A stretch of DNA of 45,875 bases from Lingula anatina (lineage: Eukaryota > Brachiopoda > Lingulata > Lingulida > Lingulidae): the NCBI RefSeq assembly GCF_001039355.2, contig NW_019774291.1:258963-304837 (forward strand). The letters are read 5' to 3'. The notes under the pieces were generated by a model that searched no databases, was not told the origin of the DNA, and was given only the letters and a program-made list of their open reading frames with translations. This document shows positions 30,382-42,303 of the stretch, in pieces. The first letter of the stretch is position 1. Each line of letters opens with the position of its first letter. Both the position numbers and the translations under genes were made by a program.

Positions 30382-30853
30382 CTTTGGAAAGTTTTATTCC
30401 TTAATCAATTCATCTATTTTTATTTTATTTTTATTTATTTAATATTATTTTTTGTTTAAATTTATTTGTTTATTTATTTATTTATTTATTTGAAGGTTTT
30501 AGATTCTCCACTCAAATGAAGGACCTTCCTCGTTTGTAATTGATCCTTATTGTGTCATAGATGAATTAATAGGCCTGTAGGCCTACCTCTCGGGCCTACC
30601 TCTCGGGACTTCATAAATGCCTGAAGTATTTAATATCGCTCGACTGTAGAACAGAAAAATATTCACTCTCCTTTTATGTCTTTTGTAAAGACTAGGCATA
30701 ATGTTGTACACTGACAATGTAGCATTCATAACACTTGCTATTTCAGTTTATATTAATAACACTTGCTATTTCAGGTAATTGCAAATTACAATAAGTAGGG
30801 TCAAAACAACCAATCGTGCCACACTTTTCACGAGACTTGTACTGGGCATGCGC
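29344..30853. promoter_or_regulatory. Divergent promoter region between ADF D and RNF41
   Basis: ADF side: TATAAATAG on the minus strand (29452-29460), MEF2 consensus CTATAAATAA (29784-29793), and CCTGATAAGG (30050-30059), a CArG box with one G in the A/T core. RNF41 side: GCATGCGC (30846-30853), an NRF1-like word. Between them lie a (GT)n run (about 30350-30380) and TTTA-rich repeats (30420-30495). Confidence 0.55.
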
Positions 30854-30945
30854 AAATGACAACAGGAAATAAAGACCAACATTTCCCTTTCGTCAACAAA
30901 ATTTCAATAGTGATTTTCAACGCGGATTTTTCGGGTATAAGCCCG
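30854..30945 (+). other. Probable 5' non-coding exon of RNF41 (copy 1)
   Basis: The sequence ends in a strong donor (CCCG, then GTAAGTAT at 30946) and follows the NRF1-like motif. The next acceptor in good context is at 31799-31800, seven bases before the ATG. The start of this exon is a guess. The same donor occurs in copy 2 at 35563. Confidence 0.5.
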
Positions 30946-31807
30946 GTAAGTATAATTAAATTATATTTTTGTGCTTAATCCTTAAGGTGAAGGTTTTGGT
31001 GATAAAAGTATTCTTACTATGTGGGTTTTGTAAGTCATTAATTCACCAACTTTGTGTCACCGAGTCTGAGCAAGTCGAGCAAAAAGCAGCGCTCTTCCAC
31101 TTTCAGTGCACACCAGGAATCTTAATTCAGTAACAACATCCTATGTAGATTCATCATATGAAATATACAATTCATGTGGAAAATTTCCATCATTTAAGTG
31201 AACTGTTAGTTTGCCCATGATTGATTGAAGGTTGCCACAATGTCAATAACCAGACAACAATCGCTAGTAGTAATGGCATTCCACAAAGACAGTATCGGAT
31301 CCCCTTTCACCATAAAACTATTATTAAAATAATTTCACTTGGATACTCATTAACCCAAGCTTAATCTCCTGCCATGCATTAATTAAATATTAAGGTGAAC
31401 ATATTTACATTTTTTCTGACACCCAGTTTTGCTTTACAACACAATCCTTCAGCCCTGTAATTTATATTTTAATGCAGCTATTAGTATTAAAAAGACAATT
31501 TAAACCTATTGGAAATCTTATGGTATTTAGCCTGTTTTATTATTATGTTATTTATATATCTGTTATTTATTTTTCTGTTTGTACATAAAAATATACTTAT
31601 TTATATGATTATTTTATACATGTTTACGAGTTTTTAAAATATAATCCTATTTAATCAAGTTAAACTCAAGACCAGATGACACCATCCATTTAAATCATTT
31701 GGATCAGCCAAAACATTTCATGCATTGCAGTACTTATTAGTTATCAAGTAAAATTTTAGTTTGTATCAGTATTACATACCTAATCCAATAATGGTTTTAG
31801 ATTGAAG

Positions 31808-34324
31808 ATGGGCTATGACATAAATCGGTTTGAAGGTGATGTTGACGAAGAGCTGATCTGTGCCATATGTAGTGGAGTACTAGAGGAGCCTTTACAGGTA
31901 AATTTTATTAGCTTTACAACAGCAATTTGCAAGTATTACATTAACTTTGTAGTGTTGAAGATTGGTGTCACTGCATTTTGCATGGCATTAAATCTTTCAA
32001 GGAAAATCCTGTGCTATACATTAAGCTGTCATTGCATTACTTTTAAGTTTTGACATGTTGTTAGTACATACCGATATAGGGACATAGTAAAGTAAAAGCT
32101 GTAATTCCACATAATTTTAATGAATGACTCAGTCAATTTATTTTTATGGTGATAAAGATATTATGTGGGGCTATAGTGAAGATACATATAATATCACACA
32201 ATTGTATTGAATCGAATATGGATGTTATTACCTTAAAGTTTCTCTATTTTCTAGGCTCCTCAGTGTGAACATGCCTTTTGTTCAGGCTGTATTCACGAGT
32301 GGCTAACCCGTCAGCCAACTTGTCCAGTAGATCGCAATTCTATCACTCCAAACCAGCTGAAACCTGTGCCTCGCATACTTAGGAATCTGTTAGCAAGACT
32401 GAGTATTGCTTGTGACAATGCTGGATTTGGCTGCACAACTATTGTGAAATTGGACATGTTACAGACACACCTTCAAGAGTGTGAGCACAACCCAAAGAAA
32501 CCTGTTCATTGTGAGCAGGGATGTGGACTGATTATCCCCAAAGATGAACTGAAGGTTAGATATGTAAATTATTGCATGTGATGGTATCAGACCATTGTTC
32601 CTGCCAGTGTCTTAGCAGCAACATTTTTGAAAAAATACACTCAATTTTTTTTTTTTTTTTTTTTGTGAAGAAAAAGGGAGGTGGGATCAAAAACAATCTA
32701 CAATTTTGCAGAAGTTTGTTGTAATGCAAAAATGAAAAAAATTAAATAAAATTATTATTATTCTAAGAATTTCTATACTGGATTTTTTGTAGGATCACAA
32801 TTGTGTGCGTGAATTGAGGCAACTTGTTCAGCAGCAGCAATGTAAAATGGCAGACATGCAAACAGAGCTGTCAGAAAATAAATTACAAATGGGAGAAATG
32901 AAAAGAGAGATACAGCTTTTGAAGGTGAGAAGAATAAGCATACTGTAAAATTTCTGACTGATACAGTTTTCTCTAAGTCAAAGGAATTGAAAAAATGTAT
33001 TTTCCCCCTTTTTTTAACTTAAGCAAAATAATAATTCTAATTTATATTAAATGTGATCAATCAATATTGAGTTAAAGACTGGTGCTTGACATGTTATTGT
33101 AGCATTCAATAGTTAAACTTGTTACAGCAAAAGTATACTTTACTGTCCATAATTTATATTTATAAACATCCAGTTTGCTGTTGCAATGCGATACACTTGA
33201 TAATAGGGTATCTTATGTAGTTCTGAAGGATCGTATTGAATATTTATTGTTGAAGTATTATGTAAAATCGCTTTACATGCAGGAGTACATGCGGAACATG
33301 AGGGCGCCAGGTGCCAGCTCCAGAATTCGAGAGATTCAGTCAGAGATAGAAAGTGATGATGTCCATAGGTAAATCACGTAATCTGGATTGTTGGTTTTAT
33401 TCGGCTTCTAGTGGCAAATGATAAAGGGTTCTTGTGTTCAGAAATATTTGAAAATATGATTACCTAATATCCAAGACTAGAATTTTTTCTGAATTCAGGA
33501 TTGAAAATCAAAATCCCCACCTAACTAGCAGACCTGGACATCATAAATACACATGATTGTAGCATCTCTTTGCATGAATCAAAAATCCCTCATAGGGTGT
33601 TTATGAGCCACTTTGGTTTGGTATATTGGACTTTAAAATACATATACTTGCCACTTTTAGCCATCTGACCCTCTTAAGCACTGGAATATTTTCAGTGAAA
33701 ACTAGTGAACATTTAAAACAATGTTTGTCCTTTTAATTTCAGGTGGGTGTCCTCATTGACCTCAGCCAGGGTAACACGTTGGGGTGGTATGATTTCCACT
33801 CCAGATACAGTCTTACAAGCAGTGATAAAAAGAGCGCTTATAGACAGCGGTTGTCCAACACACATTGTAAATGAACTCATGGAAAATGCTCATGAAAGAA
33901 GGTGGCCACCGGGACTAAGTACTCTAGAAACGAGACAGCTAAATAGAAGACAGTATGAACAGTATGTCACCAAAAGAATTCCAGGTAAAGCAACTCCTTA
34001 TTGTAGCACCTGTTGTGAAAATAAAATCTTTGACATGTGTAAGATTTTAAGCGGATCTAGAAGATTTACTTTTGAACCATTTGCTTATCACCTACTACCC
34101 TTCTCACTTGCAATGAATTGGAATAGTTGGTTTTTACTTGCAGCTTTTATTTTTGTAATAATCTATATTTTTATTTTTTTATGTATTTGGTCACTTATAT
34201 GTGCCATTTAATATTTGCAGGCAAACAGGCAGTTGTAGTTATGTCTTGTGAAAATCAGCACATGCCAGAAGATTTATTACTGGAACCTGGATTAGTAATG
34301 ATTTTTGCACATGGAGTAGAGTAA
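31808..34324 (+). CDS. RNF41: E3 ubiquitin ligase RNF41/NRDP1 (copy 1)
   Basis: Coding exons 31808-31897, 32255-32554, 32793-32924, 33283-33368, 33743-33984 and 34221-34324 join in frame to 317 aa, the length of human RNF41. The start MGYDINRF matches the family's N-terminus. RING C18-C21-C34-H36-C39-C42-C53-D56 has the C3HC3D form typical of NRDP1. A SIAH/TRAF-like cysteine-rich region follows (about 78-140; ACDNAGFGC, CEHNPKKPV, CEQGCG), then a coiled coil with LVQQQQ (about 135-175) and the USP8-interacting C-terminal domain (VTRWGGMISTPD, NELMENAHERRWP, RIPGKQAVVVM, FAHGVE). Known role: cytoplasmic E3 ligase acting on ErbB3-type receptors and BRUCE, and controlled by USP8. Near-identical to copy 2. 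Confidence 0.95.
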
Positions 34325-34362
34325 AGGTAGACCACCAATCTGTTTACTAGAACTAAACATCN

Positions 34363-34958
34363 CTTGGTTGCGCTCACTTTGAAAAGCACTTGCTATAAAT
34401 AACGCTGTGTAATCCGCAGCGAGCAGTGACTTTGTATCGATCAGCTTTCAAAATAAGTAGAATGTTCAGCATCCTTTTATAGACAGATACTGTATCTGTG
34501 CATTTATTCAACAACTAAATTTTATTTGACTAATTATTTCACCACCCCCGTTTCATTGTCTATATTTGGTAAAGGAAATTTAACGGTGCATTATAAGAAG
34601 TGGCGTCAGCAAAAATACAGACCCGACCTGACCGGCGTTTGTTTGTGGAGGTCAACTTCCTGATAAGGAAAAGTAGGTCTACATGTTGAGGTCGAGTACA
34701 AATATGAAAAATGCTAGATCGTATCCGTTTATATGCGCGGTTTACAAGTTTATTTTAATAAATAAATGTTAAGACATTCAAAACGCATTATATAGTGTAG
34801 GCCTACTTGTACAGTACTGTTCCAAGTGATTTGCAACGGGAAAAGCAACTGTGTACTGGTATATATGTTGGCCGAGGGGTGCCATCCCCTATATTTCTGT
34901 AATGTTTTATATCCATATTTAATTACTTATTTGCAACTTTAAATTTTAGCATTTTATT

Positions 34959-34998
<40 letters not shown>

Positions 34999-37900
34999 CT
35001 TTGGAAAGTTTTATTCCTTAATCAATTCATCTATTTTCATTTTATTTTTTATTTATTTAATATTATTTTTTATTTAAATTTATTTGTTTATTTATTTATT
35101 TATTTATTTGAAGGTTTTAGATTCTCCACTCAAATGAAGGACCTTCCTCGTTTGTAATTGATCCTTATTGTGTCATAGATGAATTAATAGGCCTGTAGGC
35201 CTACCTCTCGGGCCTACCTCTCGGGACTTCATAAATGCTCAGTATTTAATATCGCTCGACTGTAGAACAGAAAAATATTCACTCTCCTTTTATGTCTTTT
35301 GTAAAGACTAGGCATAATGTTGTACACTGACAATGTAGCATTCATAACACTTGCTATTTCAGTTTATATTAATAACACTTGCTATTTCAGGTAATTGCAA
35401 ATTACAATAAGTAGGGTCAAAACAACCAATCGTGCCACACTTTTCACGAGACTTGTACTGGGCATGCGCAAATGACAACAGGAAATAAAGACCAACATTT
35501 CCCTTTCGTCAACAAAATTTCAATAGTGATTTTTCAACGCGGATTTTTCGGGTATAAGCCCGGTAAGTATAATTAAATTATATTTTTGTGCTTAATCCTC
35601 AAGGTGAAGGTTTTGGTGATAAAAGTATTCTTACTATGTGGGTTTTATAAGTCATTAATTCACCAACTTTGTGTCACCGAGTCTGAGCAAGTCGAGCAAA
35701 AAGAAGCGCTCTTCCACTTTCAGTGCACACCAGGAATCTTAATTTAGTAACAACATTCTATGTAGATTCATCATATGAAATATACAATTCATGTGGGAAT
35801 TTCCATCATTTAAGTGAACTGTTAGTTTGCCCATGATTGATTGAAGGTTGCCACAATGTCAATAACCAGACAACAATCGCTAGCAATGGCATTCCACAAA
35901 GACAGTATCAGATCCCCTTTCACCATAATTTCATAAAACTATTATTTTACTTGGATACTCACTAACCCAAGCTTAATCTCCTGCCATGCATTAATTAAAT
36001 ATTAAGGTGAACATATTTACATTTTTTCTGACACCCAGTTTTGCTTTACAACACATTCCTTCAGCCCTGTAATTTATATTTTAATGCAGCTATTAGTATT
36101 AAAAAGACAATTATGAACCAATTGGAAATCTTATGATATTTAGCCTGTTTTATTATAATTATTATGTTATTTATATATCTGTTATTTATATTTCTGTTTG
36201 TACATAAAAATATACATATTAATATGATTATTTTATACATGTTTAAAATATAATCCTATTTAATCAAGTTTAACTCAAGACCAGATGACACTATCCATTT
36301 AAATCATTTGGAACAGCCAAAACATTTCATGCATTGCAGTACTTATTAGTTATCAAGTAACATTTTAGTTTGTATCAGTATTACATACCTAATCCAATAA
36401 TGGTTTTAGATTGAAGATGGGCTATGACATAAATCGGTTCGAAGATGATGTTGACGAAGAGCTGATCTGTGCCATATGTAGTGGAGTACTAGAGGAGCCT
36501 TTACAGGTAAATTTTATTAGCTTTATAACAGCAATTTGTAAGTATTACATTTACTTTATAGTGTTGAAGATTGGCCTCACTGCATTTTGCATGGCATTAA
36601 ATCTTTCAAGGAAAATCCTGTGCTATACATTAAGCTGTCATTGCATTACATTAAGTTTTGACATGTTGTTAGTACATACTGATATAGGGACAAAGTAAAG
36701 TAAAAGCTGTAATTCCACATAATTTTAATGAATAACTCAGTCAATTTATTTTATGGTGATAAAGATATTATAAATATTATGTTGGTTTATAGCAAAGATA
36801 CATATAATATCAAACAATTGTATTGAATCGAATGTGGATGTTATTACCTTAAAGTTTCTCTATTTTCTAGGCTCCTCAGTGTGAGCATGCCTTTTGTTCA
36901 GGCTGTATTCACGAGTGGCTAACCCGTCAGCCAACTTGTCCAGTAGATCGCAATTCTATCACTCCAAACCAGCTGAAACCTGTGCCTCGCATACTTAGGA
37001 ATCTGTTAGCAAGACTGAGTATTGCTTGTGACAATGCTGGATTTGGCTGCACAACTATTGTGAAATTGGACATGTTACAGACACACCTTCAAGAGTGTGA
37101 GCACAACCCAAAGAAACCTGTTCATTGTGAGCAGGGATGTGGACTGATTATCCCCAAAGATGAACTGAAGGTTAGATATGTAAATCATTGCATGTGATGG
37201 TATCAGACCATTGTTCCTGCCAGTGTCTTAGCAGCAACATTTTTGAAAAAATACACTCAATCGTTTTTTATTCTGGTGAGGAAGAAGGGAGGTGGGAACA
37301 AAAACAATTTACAATTTTGCCTAAGTTTGTAGTAATGCAAAAATAAAAAAAAAAGATCTAAATAAAATCAGTATTCTAAGAATTTCTATACTGGATTTTT
37401 TTGTAGGATCACAATTGTGTGCGTGAATTGAGGCAACTTGTTCAGCAGCAGCAATGTAAAATGGCAGACATGCAAACAGAGCTGTCAGAAAATAAATTAC
37501 AAATGGGAGAAATGAAAAGAGAGATACAGCTTTTGAAGGTGAGAAGAATAAGCATACTGTAAAATTTCTGACTGATACAGTTTTCTTTAAGTCAAAGGAA
37601 TTGAAAAAATGTATTTTTGCTTTTTTTTTATCTTCAGCAAAATAATTCTAAATTATATTCAATGTGGTCAATCAATATCGTAATTTAAGCAGATTTAAAG
37701 ACTGATGCATGACATGTTATTGTAGCGTTCACTAGTTAAACTTGTTACAGCAAAAGTATACTTAACTGTCCATTATTTATATCTATAAACATCCAGTTTG
37801 CTATTGTAATGCAACACACTTGATAATAGGATATCTAATGTAGTTCTGAAGGATCGTATTGAATATTTATTGTTGAAGTATTATGTAAAATTGCTTTACG

Positions 37901-39157
37901 TGCAGGAGTACATGCGGAACATGAGGGCGCCAGGTGCCAGCTCCAGAATTCGAGAGATTCAGTCAGAGATAGAAAGTGATGATGTCCATAGGTAAATCAC
38001 GTAATCTGGATTGTTGGTTTTATTGGGCTTATAGTGGCAAATGATAAAGGGTTCTTGTGTTCAGAAATATTTTAAAATATGATTACCTAATATCCAAGAC
38101 TAGAATTTTTTCTGAATTCAGGATTGAAGAGGGGTATTTGACTGTTTTAGATTATACCAATTACCAAAATTTATTAAATATTGGTTTTACTAGTTAGCTA
38201 GAAAAATGACTAAACTTGACATTCATTTGCATAATGCAGTTTAATATTTCCTTAAAGCAATAGAAAGATTTGGGTATCCGGATATGACTTGAAATAAAAA
38301 GTCTCAAAATCCCCACCTAACTAGCAGACCTGGACATCATAAATACACTTGATTGTAGCATCTCTTTGCATGAATCAAAAATCCCTCATAGGGTGTTTAT
38401 GAGCCACTTTGGTTTGGTATATTGGACTTTAAAATACATATACTTGCCACTTTTAGCTATGTGACCCTCTTAAGCACTGGAATATTTTCAGTGAAAACTA
38501 GTGAACATTTAAAACAATGTTTGTCCTTTTAATTTCAGGTGGGTGTCCTCATTGACCTCAGCCAGGGTAACACGTTGGGGTGGTATGATTTCCACTCCAG
38601 ATACAGTCTTACAAGCAGTGATAAAAAGAGCGCTAATAGACAGCGGTTGTCCAACACACATTGTAAATGAACTCATGGAAAATGCTCATGAAAGAAGGTG
38701 GCCACCGGGACTAAGTACTCTAGAAACGAGACAGCTAAATAGAAGACAGTATGAACAGTATGTCACCAAAAGAATTCCAGGTAAAGCAACTCCTTATTGT
38801 AGCACCTGTTGTGAAAATAAAATCTCTGACATGTGTAAGATTTTAAGTGGATCTAGAAGATTTACTTTTGAACCATTTGCTTATCACTTACTACCCTTCT
38901 CACTTGCAATGAATTGGAATAGTTGGTTTTTACTTGCAGCTTTTATGTTTGTAATAATCTATATTTTTATTTTTTTATGTATTTGGTCACTTATATGTGC
39001 CATTTAATATTTGCAGGCAAACAGGCAGTTGTAGTTATGTCTTGTGAAAATCAGCACATGCCAGAAGATTTATTACTGGAACCTGGATTAGTAATGATTT
39101 TTGCACATGGAGTAGAGTAAAGGTAGACCACCAATCTGTTTACTAGAACTAAACATC
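34363..39157. other. Second version of 29757-34361 (probable allele)
   Basis: Begins right after the N at 34362. From 34366 it repeats 29757 onward (GGTTGCGCTCACTTTG ...), including the MEF2-type site, the (GT)n run and all of RNF41, with scattered substitutions and indels. The first version breaks off at the same place (ACTAAACATC) where this one continues at 39157. A 150-base difference in the last large intron (about 38140-38290) is the largest indel I noticed. Best explained as an unmerged haplotype contig. Confidence 0.8.
36417..39120 (+). CDS. RNF41: E3 ubiquitin ligase RNF41/NRDP1 (copy 2, probable allele)
   Basis: Coding exons 36417-36506, 36871-37170, 37407-37538, 37906-37991, 38539-38780 and 39017-39120; 317 aa. 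Exon lengths equal those of copy 1. The only amino-acid difference I noticed in the RING region is G10 to D10 (RFEDDV). The C3HC3D RING, coiled coil and USP8-binding domain are intact. Its 5' non-coding exon probably ends at 35562, downstream of the NRF1-like word GCATGCGC at 35462-35469. The copy follows a contig join and lacks the divergent ADF gene, as expected of a partial alternative haplotype. Confidence 0.93.
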
Positions 39158-40193
39158 GCATATTTTAGAACATAAGTATTTATTTATTTATTTTATTATT
39201 TTTTTTTTTTGAGGCGTACTTAGCATTGTTATTATCTTCTCAACCCTCCCTGGTAGCCATGTCAGCTCCCAATGGTTGTATTATGCACAGAACAGGGCCT
39301 TGATTCAAAAGACTCACCTTTTTCTTGTGCTGTGAAATGAAAACTAAGTCATGCTTGGTGGAGGACTTGTGTCCTATGTCATTCTAAAAGATTGGCAAGT
39401 TATTTAGAAGTGAATTATTAAATTAAAAATGTAGTAAAACATTAAGTCCAAGTGCAGGGATGGGTTGAGCAGTGATAAAGGAGTAAGAGAAAATTGCCTC
39501 CTCCCCCCCCTCCCCTCCCCTCCCTCCCCTCCCTCCCCCAGGAAAATCCATTTTGGCAGGAATATCTCGTGCAGGCTCTTTACAAAGACTAATAAGTAAA
39601 ATCTGAATATCATTAAATTTACTTGATGAAGTTGGTATTAAACATTATAGGTGGTTATTCAGGTGATATTGTGCTAACCCATTAAAATGTTTGTTTTTTT
39701 TTCAGATGTGACATTACCAGTTGTGCCTCATCCTTGTCTGCAAGGTCATTGTTTCTATCTCTGCTAAAGTGTTTCACCCAGGATATCTAGATTATAAACC
39801 AGTGGATATAAAGAATGACAGGAAAGTTGGTCAAGTTTTGGCAAGAAGATGGATGCATCTCTTCACGATTTCCAAATGCCTTATTGTGTCAGCTCTGTGA
39901 CTTGTTTTATTAATTCCTTGAGAAAACCTCATGGCACAGTCCGATTGAATTTAGATTGAACCCTCAAATTAAGGTTTGGGGACATCTTATTTGAGATTAT
40001 CACTTTAACATATAATAGGGTAGGNTCACGATTTCCAAATGCCTTATTGTGTCAGCTCTGTGACTTGTTTTATTAATTCCTTGAGAAAACCTCATGGCAC
40101 AGTCCGATTGAATTTAGATTGAACCCTCAAATTAAGGTTTGGGGACATCTTATTTGAGATTATCACTTTAACATTAAATAGGGTAGGAAAAAA
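39121..40193 (+). other. 3' region of RNF41, with an unmerged 160-base contig overlap
   Basis: Probable 3' UTR and flank of RNF41. 39500-39540 is a C/T tract. 39863-40024 and 40026-40189 are almost the same sequence on either side of the N at 40025, as two contig ends that were not merged. No further gene seen. Confidence 0.6.
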
Positions 40194-41154
40194 AATATAT
40201 ATATATATATATATATGGCTAAAGAAAGGTTAACAGTTTGTTTGAAAGATACATAAGATTGGAAATAATGCTTGCCTGTTCTTACAATAATTTGAGAGCA
40301 GCAGTAGCATTTATTCTTCTATTGTAAAAGGTATATATATTTTACAAATGTGTCATAATTGTAAATATGGTTTATGTATATATGTCACTGATATCATTTT
40401 GATGTCAGAGGGACCATAGGCGTAGGTTTTCATTGTTTTTATATCTATAAGATGTGCTAACCATAAAGCTGTTTTTATGTATCTTTGGGGTTTTGTAGAT
40501 AACTGAGCAATTCTTCCCTTGAGATTTGATTTAAATGTTTTTATGTTATTGAGGATTGTATTAAAATTATCAAGAGTTAATTTTTTAAATCTAAAAGCCA
40601 TGATACAAAATTGGTTTATTTGTTACATGAATAAAATTCAAAGCAAAATGTAAATGCTTTTATGACCTTATTGATGACTTTTTCTGGGAAAAGTAAATAA
40701 AGCTATCAGCATGAGGGTTAAATACAAAGCGTAGAATCAATTGCAAACAGTTTTTATAGCATTTTTCCTCAAACATTTTGTCTCCTATCTCCTGCTGAAA
40801 AAAATTAAATATTATTATAAACCTTTGTTTTAGAGTCTTTCTTCAACACGTAAATATACAAAACCGCGTTTAAAGAAAAAAGAATTTGGGTTCTCAAACG
40901 GCCAACCGCTTTAATATATGCACCTGCAGCAGATTGTACTTCCAACTTTCAGATGTAGATCAAATATGCGTTTATGGAAACTGAATAATTTAAATACGTC
41001 TGCTACCGTGTGCTCTAACGCATAATGCTTAAGATGACAGCATCATAGTTTCTCTGCGGTACTGGAAGCAACTATAGCTCCTCCTTGGGTTTAGCTGAGC
41101 ACGAGCAACCTGTTACGATCACTCCACCCGCAGCGCCCCCACACGATCCGCGGC
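40194..41154. other. Intergenic region before the fucosidase gene
   Basis: An (AT)n run at 40195-40216, then AT-rich DNA with AATAAA-type signals (about 40632 and 40694). It becomes GC-richer from about 41080 near the fucosidase start. The same region recurs at 42304-43245. No supported gene. Confidence 0.5.
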
Positions 41155-42302
41155 ATGTTTTGTTTACCTGGCAGGCGCATGGCTGCCTCCTTCCGATTCC
41201 GACGTTACATCGTCGGGTTCGTGTGTGCACAGACAATTTTCATACTTTTCCAGGTTTTTGTGTTTTATCCATGTGTAGTCAGGGCACCGTTAGACTTGGA
41301 CTTGTTGAAGAGAGAGGCTGACACCACGAACTTGGATGCACAATTTGATCAAACGGTAGGGTGTTCAACTTCAGGGACGTTCATTCGAATGTGGTTTCTG
41401 ATTTCAAACCACACTTGCTCTGTTTTCTGTGCAAGCTCAACCGTGAATATGTATACACACAAACACACACACAGATATAATAACGTAGACTATATAGTTA
41501 CGATAGTTAGACCGATTAGTATATAGTCTTTTGATATTGTGATGACAGAGTAGGGCGTGATGTCTGCTCGATCTTTGGGCTCGGGTTTCGGGCCCGTAGA
41601 TCTATATAATAGTATATTACTAAATTACAAAGATCCGTTTGCGTCGAGTTGTGTACATACCAGACAAAGCATTGCCTCACGTAGATAAAATACATTAGTA
41701 TTCAGAATGGACATGAAGTAAATTTTCGTCTTGGTTTAATGCCTCTCTTCTCAAAATGGATATCAACATGGACCGGTTGTCCATATATAATGTGCACTTG
41801 AAGTTGTAGGGACCTATATAACTTGGAAGACATCGGGCACATTTTATTGACAATTAAGATACATGAACCTGCGTCTCAGTCTGTGGTATTTTGACGCAGT
41901 ATTATGAAGGGGTTAAAGAGTAAAACGTGCAGATTATAATTTATATGACATTTGATATCTGTATGTACATGTATCAACAGAAACACAATGAATCATATAT
42001 AAGATAAAGGTTTTTAAAGGATTTTTGAATATATTTAGTAAATTATTTATAAAAAACTTTAAAAAAATAAAAAAGATTGATCCAGCTGTGTGGATTTACA
42101 CAGGAAGTTGAATCAGTCACACTCATTTTTAGAAAGATTTGCTAGAAAATATTCCAACCTCAACAATTTTTCAGGTACCCTATCCATATGCTGCACATTG
42201 GGAATCACTTGACAACAGACCCATTCCTTCATGGTATGAAAATGCCAAGTTGGGGATTTTTATACATTGGGGGGTATATGCTGTCCCAGGGTATGCAGTC
42301 AA
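41155..42302 (+). CDS. Alpha-L-fucosidase (GH29), 5' part, copy 1 (cut by contig end)
   Basis: Exon 1 (41155-41355, 67 codons, phase 0, donor GTAGGG) and the beginning of exon 2 (from 42175 after TTTTTCAG), cut at 42302 by the N at 42303. Exon 1 gives a basic start (RFRR), a hydrophobic segment at about residues 18-40 and a polar stem. Exon 2 gives [20 protein letters not shown] and the GH29 signature [12 protein letters not shown]. It is the same locus as 43246 onward; this version lacks the 731-base insertion seen there. A second in-frame ATG (codon 9, 41179) is a possible alternative start. Confidence 0.75.
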
Positions 42303-42303
42303 N

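Noticed and set aside
34966-35157. Open frame starting in the (GT)n run upstream of RNF41 copy 2
   Set aside because: Translation of a GT repeat and TTTA-rich DNA; no conserved content.
40353-40601. 82-codon minus-strand open frame, also present at 42459-42746
   Set aside because: The two occurrences are the same locus in redundant contigs, so their agreement is not evidence of selection; no domain recognised.
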